Source: Helicobacteraceae bacterium (GTDB lineage Bacteria > Campylobacterota > Campylobacteria > Campylobacterales > SZUA-545). From it: a stretch of 33,652 nt of DNA. Positions 16,837 to 24,468 of this stretch are shown piece by piece. Location of the stretch: assembly GCA_031288475.1 (NCBI GenBank), contig JAITRJ010000052.1:1-33652 (forward strand), in the 5' to 3' direction. Numbering within the stretch: position 1 is the stretch's first letter; each line of letters starts with the position of its first letter. Made by a program: the position numbers and the translations under genes. The notes beneath the pieces are model-generated. The model was not told the origin of the DNA and ran no database searches. It saw only the letters and a list, made by a program, of their open reading frames with translations.

Positions 16837-19337
16837 GCGTTCTCCTGCTTCCACGCCGATATTTTGGAAGCGTAGTCGGTCAGCAGTCTGTTGCCATCAT
16901 CCTCATTTTTTGCCTCAATATACAGATGAATAATGTCGTCGTATTGATCGGGGATCATCACGATAAAACCGCCGCCGGTCATAATTTTTACGCCATCGGC
17001 AAAACTTACCTCTTTCCCCATAGCCTCCTCGCTGAATTTGCGCATCATAGCGCCCTTAAGCGCTATGTCACACGGAATACCCTGATGCGCGAAGTGGTAA
17101 CGCCCGTTTTTAACCGCGAGATCGCTTAATGTTTCGTTTGTCTTTGAAAGAAGCTCAATTAGCTTTACGCTCGCGTACATCGCGTCGAAACTTAAACCGA
17201 ACTTCGTGAAGGAAAACTCGCAATCAAGCGTTGCTAGCACGTCGAATTCCCTGATGGTGTCGGCGGAGAGATTGTGCATTTTGCCTCTGGTGATCGAGAG
17301 ATTTGTGAGCTTTGAATCAAGAACATCGGGAGCGTAGACCGGCAGATACACCTTTGTGCGCCGCCCTTCCGGAGTTGTGAGATTAAGCAGTTGAAGCATA
17401 ATCAGCAACGCCTCGTGGCCATTGAGAACTTTGCCCTCATCGGTAAATATCTCCAGTTTCTGTCCGTGCGGATAGATCAGAAACCCTGCCGTCATTTTCA
17501 GACTTTTTACAATCTGCGCCACATTGAAGCGGGCGCTTTCTATATAGGTGGAGAGGCGGGAGAGTTTCCGATCATCAAAATAGGCGTCAAGCAGGATATT
17601 TTCCAACCCCAGATTGTTAAGCGCGGCTGGATAAACCATACCGGTGTTGCCAAAGAGCAGATCAACGACGATCTTCGGCTTTGCGGAGCCTATCGCTTCC
17701 GCATCGATCGCTTCGCCAAACGCGGCAAGATATTCGCCGTTCATCGCTTGGGCCTCATAGATGTTGCCCAGCTCGTCGTTCCCGACGCGGCGGAAGTTCT
17801 CCCTGTAAAATATTCGCTCGCAGCTCTTTTCCACGTTGGAGTTTATACTAAGCCCAGCTTCATCGTAAAAAAGTATCTCCGTCTGCGAGTTGCGGTTTTC
17901 GCTTTGCCTGAAATGAACCCCCGCTATCACCTTTTCGTGCCTGCTGAGGGAGTGGCGCAAAACGGCTGAAGGGACAAAGTGGGCATTGGAGATGTTTACT
18001 CCAGCACTCATCAGTCCGCTCATAAACGCCCGCTTCAGCATTCGCGAGGCGCGATGATAGTCGCGGCTGACATACACGCGTGAGTTCACTGGCAGCGTAC
18101 TGGCAAAAGCGCCCGCAAGCTTGGAGACCATTTCGCAGCTAAGTTCCACGTTGGTTTGACCCTTCACCTGCCCGCCCTCAAAAAGCGTCTTTTTGTATTT
18201 ATCACCCCAGATAATGTTGCTGCTTATGATTGCGCCATCGTCAATAGCCTTTTTGGGCCACACGATCACGTCTTTTTCTATGTGGACATTGCTGCCGACT
18301 TCGCACTCCTCGGCGATGATTGCGCCGTAGCTCACAACGGTCTTTTTGTTGAAGGTAACCTGATTGCACAGTACGCAGTTTTTCAACCTGCATCCTTCGC
18401 CGATCGTTACATTATTCCACAGCGTAGAATTTTCCAATATCGCTTTTTTGTCGATTGCGCAGTTGTCGCCTATGATTACATTGCGCAACGTCGCTTCCTT
18501 GGAAATTTTTGAGTTTTTACCGATTACGGCAAACCCCTCGATCTCCACCCCTTTGGGCAGACTGCTTCCTTCGTCGATAAACGCTATGCCTTCGCCAACC
18601 TTGACGCGCTTGCCAGCCATAGGCAGATTTACGCGCTTAGCCAGAATATCTTCCATCGCCTCCCGGTAGCTAACTGGGTTGCCGACATCGCGCCAATATC
18701 CAGTCGTGTCGCAACCCCATAAAACAATCCCTTCGTTCATAAGTTTCGGAAACAGATCTTTAGAGAAATCGTAGTTTGTATTTTCTGGAATATAGGAAAG
18801 TATCTCCGGCTCCAGAACGTATATACCGGTATTGATCGTATCACTGAAAACCTCTCCCCAGCCTGGCTTCTCCAAAAAACGTTTAATCTGCCCCTTCTTG
18901 TCGGCGATGACAACGCCGAACTGAAGAGGATCCGCCACGCTTGTGAGCGTAATGGTTACCTGTGAATTCCTGCTCTCGTGAAATGAAACGATCTTCTTAA
19001 AGTCAAAGTCTGTTACAAGATCACCGCTGGCGATGATAAACGGCTCGTTAAGGAAAGGCTGAGCCTTTTTGACAGCTCCCGCCGTGCCGTAATCGTCGTC
19101 GGGCAGGACATAATCAATCGTGATTCCAAGCAAACTTCCGTCACCGAAGTAGCCTTTGATAATCTCAGGCTTAAAATACAACAATACAACAAACTCACGA
19201 ATGCCAACATCTCTTAACTGTAGGATAGTATGCTCCATCATCGGACGGTTAAGCACTGGAAGCATAGGCTTTGGCATAGAGTTGGTAAGAGGGGCTATTC
19301 TCGTTCCGAAACCTCCCGCCATAACAACCGCTTTCAT
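16833..19337 (-). CDS. Sugar-phosphate nucleotidyltransferase fused to a degenerate phosphohexomutase domain
   Basis: The 834-residue fusion has three parts. Residues 1-235 are a nucleotidyltransferase: MAGGFGTRIAPLT with PKPMLPV is the NTP-binding signature and IASGDLVTDFD the metal-binding Asp. Residues about 245-385 form left-handed beta-helix hexapeptides (VIGKNSKISKEATLRNVIIG and following). From about 400 to the end is an alpha-D-phosphohexomutase fold (VYVSRDYHRASRMLKRAFMS). In active mutases the TASHNP serine loop follows; here it is VIAGVHFRQSENRN, and the usual DxDxDR metal loop is not recognisable (LDCEFSFTKFGLSFD). The mutase part is therefore probably non-catalytic, as I recall for related fusions in other phyla. 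It likely activates glucose- or mannose-1-phosphate, so it may feed or regulate the glucan pathway; no glgC or glgA is present here. Its ATG follows the phosphorylase stop by 24 bases. Confidence 0.85.
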   Translation of the reverse strand: MKAVVMAGGFGTRIAPLTNSMPKPMLPVLNRPMMEHTILQLRDVGIREFVVLLYFKPEIIKGYFGDGSLLGITIDYVLPDDDYGTAGAVKKAQPFLNEPFIIASGDLVTDFDFKKIVSFHESRNSQVTITLTSVADPLQFGVVIADKKGQIKRFLEKPGWGEVFSDTINTGIYVLEPEILSYIPENTNYDFSKDLFPKLMNEGIVLWGCDTTGYWRDVGNPVSYREAMEDILAKRVNLPMAGKRVKVGEGIAFIDEGSSLPKGVEIEGFAVIGKNSKISKEATLRNVIIGDNCAIDKKAILENSTLWNNVTIGEGCRLKNCVLCNQVTFNKKTVVSYGAIIAEECEVGSNVHIEKDVIVWPKKAIDDGAIISSNIIWGDKYKKTLFEGGQVKGQTNVELSCEMVSKLAGAFASTLPVNSRVYVSRDYHRASRMLKRAFMSGLMSAGVNISNAHFVPSAVLRHSLSRHEKVIAGVHFRQSENRNSQTEILFYDEAGLSINSNVEKSCERIFYRENFRRVGNDELGNIYEAQAMNGEYLAAFGEAIDAEAIGSAKPKIVVDLLFGNTGMVYPAALNNLGLENILLDAYFDDRKLSRLSTYIESARFNVAQIVKSLKMTAGFLIYPHGQKLEIFTDEGKVLNGHEALLIMLQLLNLTTPEGRRTKVYLPVYAPDVLDSKLTNLSITRGKMHNLSADTIREFDVLATLDCEFSFTKFGLSFDAMYASVKLIELLSKTNETLSDLAVKNGRYHFAHQGIPCDIALKGAMMRKFSEEAMGKEVSFADGVKIMTGGGFIVMIPDQYDDIIHLYIEAKNEDDGNRLLTDYASKISAWKQENA

Positions 19338-19361
19338 AGAATTCCTTTCAGAAAAATTTAT

Positions 19362-21014
19362 CTACAGCGTAAAATCCGCGTTATATAGCTTGCCATAATA
19401 TTCATTCGCCATCCTTCCCGAATCAAACGCAGGGATCAGATCGCTGATGCAAGTTCTGATCATTTGTGTCCACTCCTCCTGATGTTCATAGTACATAGGG
19501 ATAATTTCATCTTCAAGTATATTCATCAGATTCTTGTTGTCGATATAGTCCTGCTCCTCAATTGAGAGTTTCGGATCAACCGCCGGAAGCGTAAACGAGT
19601 TGCGGCGGTGAACGGCAAACTCTGGATGCCAGCCATCTGGAATAGAGAGATGCAGGCTGCCGTTCATGCCGGCGGTCATTCCGCTGGTACCGCTCGCTTC
19701 ACGGGTGATGCGCGGAGTGTTCAGCCAGATATCTGATCCCCGCTTGAGCAGCCTTGAGAGGTTCAGCTCATAGCCGACCAGCACGGCACACCGTTTAAAC
19801 TGCTTGGTGAAATAGACTATTTCGTTAAACAAGTTGATCGAGTTGCTGTCGGCAGGATGCGGTTTGCCCGCCCAGATCACCTGAATAGGCTTATCTTCGC
19901 GGGTTACGAGGTATCTGAACCGCTGCATATCGTGCGCGATCAGGCGCGCCCTTTTATATTCGACAAAACGGCGCGACCATACAATCGTCAGGATATTCGG
20001 ATCAAAGAGCTTGCCCGTTTGATCGGCGACTTCGTCAAACAAAAGCCGTTTAAGGTGTTTTTTGCGCGCGACAATTTCATACCCCTCACCCTCCTCGTGC
20101 GCCTTTAAGATGCCCTTATCCGCCCAAAAGCGGCGGTTCTGCGCGTTTGTGATCGGGATGATCTCGCGGCTGTCAAGATGATCGCGCCACATCTCGTTTG
20201 AAACGGCGGCGTGAATTTTGGAGACCGCGTTGGCTTTTTTGGAAAGATGAAGCGCCCCGACCGTAAGACTGAAGCTATCCTGCGGCTGAAATGTGATTCT
20301 CTGCGCCTCGTCCGCTTCGATCGAACCGAAAAACCCCATTTTGTGCAACAAGCGGATGTCATGAACCTCATTGCCCGCCATTTCTGGCGTGTGCGTCGTA
20401 AAAACGACACGCTTTTTCACTTCGTTTATATCGCGCCCGAACTTATCGTACAGATAAAATGCCATTGGCAGGGCGTGCCCTTCGTTCAAATGGTAAATCT
20501 CCGGAGTTTCGTTCGCCGCGTCAAGCACCTTCGCCCCTCCTATGCCCAGCACAATCTCCTGCGCTATGCGCGTTTCCTCGCCTGCGTCATAGAGTTTGTG
20601 CGTAATAGTGCGCGTAAGAAAATCATTCTCTGGAATGTCCGTCGTAAGCAGGAAAATGGGCGCGGACTGAAAGGTGTCCGACCTTAACAGCATTGCCTTG
20701 ACAAGAACGGGCGATTTATTAATCGTAATTTGAACGGTGATGCCCGTGTCTTCCAAAAACGAGTAGTGCTTCCGCCTGAAATGCACCTCCATGCTGCGAT
20801 CTTCGCGCCGCTCCTGATTGTAATAACCGTAGCTCCACAAAATGCCCACGCCCGTTACATTCTGCCTGAGATCGAATACGCTGCGCATATGGCTGCCCGC
20901 GAGAAAACCAAGACCGCCGGAATAGATTTTCAGCGCCTGATGAATGGCGAATTCCATAGAGAAATATGCAACTTTAATTTTATATTTATCGTCAATCGCG
21001 TACGAAAAATACAT
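19362..21014 (-). CDS. Alpha-glucan phosphorylase-like protein (GT35) lacking the PLP lysine
   Basis: The 550-residue protein is of the short phosphorylase type. IKVAYFSMEFAIHQALKIYS, GGLGFLAGSHMRS, YHLNEGHALPMAF, VVFTTHTPEMAGNE, VWSRRFVEYKRARLIA and VIWAGKPHPAD are all canonical. Phosphorylases bind pyridoxal phosphate through the lysine of EASGTxxMK. Here residues 439-450 read EASGTSGMTAGM, so Thr447 occupies that position; the codon is clearly ACC. The protein may use PLP non-covalently, be inactive, or catalyse something else. A T-type subfamily may already be known, and I could not check. It heads the alpha-glucan operon, behind GGGGAGG ten bases before the ATG. Confidence 0.85.
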   Translation of the reverse strand: MYFSYAIDDKYKIKVAYFSMEFAIHQALKIYSGGLGFLAGSHMRSVFDLRQNVTGVGILWSYGYYNQERREDRSMEVHFRRKHYSFLEDTGITVQITINKSPVLVKAMLLRSDTFQSAPIFLLTTDIPENDFLTRTITHKLYDAGEETRIAQEIVLGIGGAKVLDAANETPEIYHLNEGHALPMAFYLYDKFGRDINEVKKRVVFTTHTPEMAGNEVHDIRLLHKMGFFGSIEADEAQRITFQPQDSFSLTVGALHLSKKANAVSKIHAAVSNEMWRDHLDSREIIPITNAQNRRFWADKGILKAHEEGEGYEIVARKKHLKRLLFDEVADQTGKLFDPNILTIVWSRRFVEYKRARLIAHDMQRFRYLVTREDKPIQVIWAGKPHPADSNSINLFNEIVYFTKQFKRCAVLVGYELNLSRLLKRGSDIWLNTPRITREASGTSGMTAGMNGSLHLSIPDGWHPEFAVHRRNSFTLPAVDPKLSIEEQDYIDNKNLMNILEDEIIPMYYEHQEEWTQMIRTCISDLIPAFDSGRMANEYYGKLYNADFTL

Positions 21015-21061
21015 AGGCTCGTAACCTCCCCTTGTTTAACATAGATAGTATTAGAAAAAAC

Positions 21062-21400
21062 TTATGTGGCTTTATGGGTTAAGTCCGACTCAATATTCTC
21101 AAAATCATTCGCTATGACCCCCAGCGCATCGCCTAATCTGGCAGTTTCAAACAAAACATACCCGTGTTTGTCGCCCGCTGTTTTCGTGCGCTTTACAAAA
21201 CTTTTAAGGCCGTTTTCCGAAAAGCCTCCATCATTAAAGTAGCGGATCCCATCTTCCACTACAGCGATTTTAGACGTAACCGTGCCATCTTTTTTAACCG
21301 TGTATTCGACGATCACCGACTGATGAGCGCCTTTATCCAGAAAGGCTTCGATCGCCTCAAGAACGCTCTTCTTAACCTTTAGATCCAACTGTGCGGCCAT
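21062..21400 (-). CDS. Uncharacterised 112-residue protein
   Basis: I do not recognise this family. The protein is soluble: MAAQLDLKVKKSVLEAIEAF is a helical start, then a beta-like segment with SVIVEYTVKKDGTVTSKIAV, and YFNDGGFSENGLKSFVKRTK near the middle. There are no cysteines, membrane segments or recognisable catalytic motifs. It has an excellent ribosome site (AAGGAG, 6 bases before ATG) and a good -10 box 35 bases upstream, so it is very likely expressed. It lies 47 bases before the phosphorylase gene on the same strand with no terminator between them, so it may be the first gene of the alpha-glucan operon. Confidence 0.75.
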   Translation of the reverse strand: MAAQLDLKVKKSVLEAIEAFLDKGAHQSVIVEYTVKKDGTVTSKIAVVEDGIRYFNDGGFSENGLKSFVKRTKTAGDKHGYVLFETARLGDALGVIANDFENIESDLTHKAT

Positions 21401-21434
21401 AATAACTCCTTAATTTGGCTCAAAGTGATTTTTT

Positions 21435-21440
21435 ATTGTA
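21435..21440 (-). promoter_or_regulatory. -10 box for the 112-residue gene and possibly the alpha-glucan operon
   Basis: TACAAT on the minus strand, in the context CAGATACAATAAAA, lies 35 bases before the ATG at 21400 and just downstream of a strong terminator of the preceding gene. No other promoter is apparent before the phosphorylase gene. Confidence 0.5.
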
Positions 21441-21473
21441 TCTGAAAAATGGATAATTTTGGCTAAAGGGACG

Positions 21474-21502
21474 AAAAAATGGCGCGGATTTTAAGCCGCG
21501 CT
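21474..21502 (-). terminator. Rho-independent terminator
   Basis: On the minus strand GCGCGG-CTTAAAAT-CCGCGC forms a six-base GC stem (extendable by one pair) followed by CATTTTTT. It lies about 95 bases after the 181-residue membrane protein gene and separates it from the 112-residue gene. The bases between 21503 and 21596 hold no gene. Confidence 0.8.
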
Positions 21503-21596
21503 GCTACTCTGGGCGGAAAAGACAGCTTCTTGCCCTTTTGCCCTGACAACTTTTGCACGGAGTCTCTCCTGATCGTGGAAGCAGGGGAATCCGGCG

Positions 21597-22142
21597 CTAT
21601 TTTTTTGCCTTTAAAACGATGTCGCCGAGAATTTTAGCCGCATCTATAAACTTTGTCATATCCACATCCACGCCTTCAATAATGCTCCGTTTAATGTGAA
21701 GGGCGCAGTTCAGGCTGTCGCCGCCGCTTCTGACAGCAAAGATCATCCACTTGCCCACATAGTATAAGAACGCGAAAACAGCCGATAAAAGAACAAAAAC
21801 GATCAATACTCCCAAAGCGCGAAGTATTTCGCCGTTAAAAAGGCTCCCAATAAAATTAAGCACGCCCAAAACAGCGAAGACAGCCGAAACGATCAGTAGC
21901 TGAAAGGGCTTGTAAAGTCCAGCCACAACCGCGGTAACGTCGCTGAGGGGAACCTTTTCCCGAATGTCGCCTTTGAGACCTACCGAGCGATACTCAATAA
22001 ACTCCTTTCCGCAAGAGAACGTGGTGACTGGTTCAAGTCCGATCCGCGTCAGGATAAAAGAGATCAGACCCGCCTCCCTGCCGACAATTTTGACCGGGAC
22101 TTCCGCATCCTTGTTAACTTCAAACTCCTTGATGACCAGCAT
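21597..22142 (-). CDS. Uncharacterised membrane protein, 181 residues
   Basis: I do not recognise a named family. The N-terminal 70 residues (MLVIKEFEVNKDAEVPVKIV, then LISFILTRIGLEPVTTFSCG) look like a small cytoplasmic beta domain. Two hydrophobic helices follow, around residues 78-98 and 106-130 (GVLIVFVLLSAVFAFLYYVG), and then a cytoplasmic tail with SLNCALHIKRSIIEGVDVDM and a C-terminal helix. Tails of this kind resemble bacterial PH-like membrane proteins, but that is only a fold guess. It is monocistronic, with its own -10 box upstream and a clear terminator downstream. Confidence 0.75.
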   Translation of the reverse strand: MLVIKEFEVNKDAEVPVKIVGREAGLISFILTRIGLEPVTTFSCGKEFIEYRSVGLKGDIREKVPLSDVTAVVAGLYKPFQLLIVSAVFAVLGVLNFIGSLFNGEILRALGVLIVFVLLSAVFAFLYYVGKWMIFAVRSGGDSLNCALHIKRSIIEGVDVDMTKFIDAAKILGDIVLKAKK

Positions 22143-22202
22143 AAGCCACTCCTAAATTCGCTTTTGTCGCCCGTCATTGAAAATAATGGGCGCATAAACG
22201 CG

Positions 22203-22208
22203 ATTGTA
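22203..22208 (-). promoter_or_regulatory. -10 box for the 181-residue membrane protein
   Basis: TACAAT on the minus strand, about 60 bases before the ATG at 22142. An imperfect hairpin (GCGCCCATT ... AATGACGGGCG, about 22166-22193) lies in the leader. It has no T-run, so I do not call it a terminator. Confidence 0.4.
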
Positions 22209-22245
22209 GCTGCAAAAAGATAAAAACGGCGCGGCGCAGTCGCAG

Positions 22246-23835
22246 TTATGTTTTCGCACGGTATTCCTCATAGCTGCCGTGAAAATCCCTGATCGACCCG
22301 TCTGGCAGAAACTCAATTATCCGGTTAGCGAACGCATCGATCAACTCGCGGTCGTGCGCTACGCAGATTACGTTGCCCTCAAACTGATAGAGCGCCTCGC
22401 CAAGCGCTACGATTGCCTCCAGATCGAGGTGATTGGTCGGTTCGTCCAGCACTAAGAAATTGCCTCCTTCCAGCATTATGCGCGAAAGCATCATTCGGTG
22501 TTTCTCGCCGCCGCTTGCAGTTCCCACCTGTTTCTCCTGATCTTCGCCGCTGAAGAGCATACGCCCCAGACAGTTGCGTATCACGCTGAGTTCCGCCTTT
22601 TTGTCAAAACTTCGCAGCCATTCGTATAGCGTCATCGAACCGCTAATCCGATCGGTCGTATCCTGCGGGAAGTAGCTGCTTTGGATCGTCTCTCCCCACC
22701 TGACCACGCCGCGATCGGCTCTAAGCTCGCCCGTTAAAATTTTGCAGAAGGTTGTTTTACCTACGCCATTCGCGCCAATAAGCGCCACTTTGTCGTTAAG
22801 CTTGAAGATGAAGCTGAGATCGGAGAGAACCCGCCGATTGCCGTAGCTTTTTGTTATCCCTTCGACGCTCAGCGCCTCGTTGCCGATCTTGCGGCTCGGC
22901 TTAAAAACGATGCTTGGATCGCGGCGGCTGGAAGGCTTTATGCTCTCAATGTTCAGCTTTTCAAGCTGCTTCTGCCGGCTAGTCGCCTGACGCGCTTTAG
23001 AGGCGTTAGCGCTGAAACGGGCGATAAACTTCTCCAACTCTGCCTTCTCCTTGAGCTTTTTTTCACGTTCCAGCTCCGCCTGCCTGCTTAATACGGTCGC
23101 CGCTATATACCAATCGTCGTAGTTGCCTGTAAATTCGCGGATCGCACGATAGTCCACATCAAGCATATTGGTGCAAACGGCGTTGAGGAAGTGGCGATCA
23201 TGCGAAACAACCGCCAGTGTTCCCTCATGGCGCTTCAACTGTTCCTCCAGCCACGCGATCGTGACCAAATCAAGGTTGTTTGTCGGTTCGTCCAGAAACA
23301 GCACATCCGGCTTTGGAAAGAGCGCCTTCGCCAGCAGTACTTTGAACTTATCGGCGCTTGTAATCGCGCTCATAAGCTCTGTGTGGCGGCTCGCGGGGAA
23401 ATTCAGCTCCTCTAAAATTTTGGTTACTCGCACATCCGCTTCGTAGGTTGGATCCTCGTCGGCGGTGATCGTTTCCAACTCTGCAAGGCGGTTGTTGACT
23501 TTTTCGTCGTTAAAGTCGCCGCTGGCATAGAGTTTTTCCTTCTCCTTCATAGCGTCAAATAGCCGTCTGTTACCCATCAGGACCGTATCAAAGAGCGTGA
23601 GATGTTCATAAGCGAATTGGTTTTGATCCAGCGTTCCCACGCGGGCGTTCGGATCGATGCTCACCGTGCCGCCGCTTGGTTCGATCTCTCCCGTAAGAAT
23701 TTTGAGAAACGTAGATTTGCCCGCGCCGTTCGCTCCGATGAGTCCGTACCGTTTGGCGCGATCAAGCGTAAGAGTTACGTTTTCAAACAGCACCCGCGAT
23801 CCGTAGCGCATAGTTATCTGATTAACCTGAACCAC
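22246..23835 (-). CDS. ybiT: ABC-F ribosome-associated ATPase, YbiT type
   Basis: This soluble 529-residue protein has two ABC ATPase domains. Walker A motifs are GANGAGKST (about residue 34) and GANGVGKTT (about 347); Walker B motifs are VLFLDEPTNNLDL and FLVLDEPTNHLDLE. The second signature is TASGGEKHRMML. The first is unusual, AITSADKFKVLLAKALFP, matching the divergent VAPGxKLRVLLAQALF of YbiT rather than a normal LSGG. The inter-domain arm with SANASKARQATSRQKQLEKL is the P-site tRNA-interaction motif region. ABC-F proteins of this group act on the ribosome and are not transporters. The start is GTG 23835, behind AAAAGGAT. It is monocistronic with its own extended -10 promoter. Confidence 0.92.
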   Translation of the reverse strand: MVQVNQITMRYGSRVLFENVTLTLDRAKRYGLIGANGAGKSTFLKILTGEIEPSGGTVSIDPNARVGTLDQNQFAYEHLTLFDTVLMGNRRLFDAMKEKEKLYASGDFNDEKVNNRLAELETITADEDPTYEADVRVTKILEELNFPASRHTELMSAITSADKFKVLLAKALFPKPDVLFLDEPTNNLDLVTIAWLEEQLKRHEGTLAVVSHDRHFLNAVCTNMLDVDYRAIREFTGNYDDWYIAATVLSRQAELEREKKLKEKAELEKFIARFSANASKARQATSRQKQLEKLNIESIKPSSRRDPSIVFKPSRKIGNEALSVEGITKSYGNRRVLSDLSFIFKLNDKVALIGANGVGKTTFCKILTGELRADRGVVRWGETIQSSYFPQDTTDRISGSMTLYEWLRSFDKKAELSVIRNCLGRMLFSGEDQEKQVGTASGGEKHRMMLSRIMLEGGNFLVLDEPTNHLDLEAIVALGEALYQFEGNVICVAHDRELIDAFANRIIEFLPDGSIRDFHGSYEEYRAKT

Positions 23836-23860
23836 AAATATCCTTTTGATAAAAACGGCA

Positions 23861-23869
23861 ATTCTAGCA
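23861..23869 (-). promoter_or_regulatory. Extended -10 promoter of the ABC-F gene
   Basis: On the minus strand TGCTAGAAT fits TGn-TAnAAT, 25 bases before the GTG start. The tRNA-Gly and efflux-operon promoters in this window have the same form. Confidence 0.6.
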
Positions 23870-23949
23870 ACAAGGCGTTTAACGCCGCAAACAGCCCTCA
23901 GCGTTATTTTAAGAAAAGGCTTGACATTTGGAATGCCCGCCCTCGCAAT

Positions 23950-24468
23950 CTACTCTTCTCTTATCAGGTCAAAGCCCGTTGGTACCTTGGGAATAAAAAA
24001 GCTGTTGTCAACCGTTTTGTTTTTTACGGGATCTGAAAGCGCAATCTCAACGAAATTATCAAAGTTATCAATATAGTATATCCGCTCAATCGCGTCCCTG
24101 TTATGCTCTATATACAACGTTAAACCGTCAATCTTCGCAACTCTTTTCGTATCGGTGACAGGTTCGGAGCTTTTCCAACTGTCTATTATGTTCAGTAAGT
24201 CGGTTCTTTTGTATTTTGTAGCCTGCTCCAGATCATATTCGATCATTATGATTTCGCCGCCGCTTATCGCGACGCTCTTTTTTTGCGGACTTTCGTACTC
24301 ATAACGAGCCATATCGGGCGTCTTTAGCCAGACTTTACCACTGTACTTAAGCGTCTGATTTTGATCGTTTGTGACGGTTTGCAGAAAATTCATCTGTAAC
24401 GTCTGAAAATCATCTGGCGCGGAGTAAAGACAGACAAAGACAGATAAAAAAATAAAATAAAGTTTCAT
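23950..24468 (-). CDS. lolA: Outer-membrane lipoprotein carrier LolA
   Basis: LolA carries lipoproteins across the periplasm from the LolCDE complex to the outer membrane. A signal peptide (MKLYFIFLSVFVCLYSA) is followed by FQTLQMNFLQTVTNDQNQ, LKYSGKVWLKTPDMARYEY and IEYDLEQATKYK, the convex beta-sheet pattern of the family. The mature length of about 155 residues is short but typical of Campylobacterota. ATG 24468 overlaps the tolC stop as ATGA, so it is the last gene of the efflux operon. No terminator is obvious after it: the 114 bases to the ABC-F gene contain only that gene's promoter. Confidence 0.85.
   Translation of the reverse strand: MKLYFIFLSVFVCLYSAPDDFQTLQMNFLQTVTNDQNQTLKYSGKVWLKTPDMARYEYESPQKKSVAISGGEIIMIEYDLEQATKYKRTDLLNIIDSWKSSEPVTDTKRVAKIDGLTLYIEHNRDAIERIYYIDNFDNFVEIALSDPVKNKTVDNSFFIPKVPTGFDLIREE

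Noticed and set aside
22166-22193. Terminator between the ABC-F gene and the 181-residue gene
   Set aside because: The hairpin is imperfect and lacks a T-run on either strand.
23926-23931. TTGACA on the plus strand as a -35 promoter box
   Set aside because: No suitable -10 at 16-18 bases and no plus-strand gene follows; it faces the convergent coding region of lolA.
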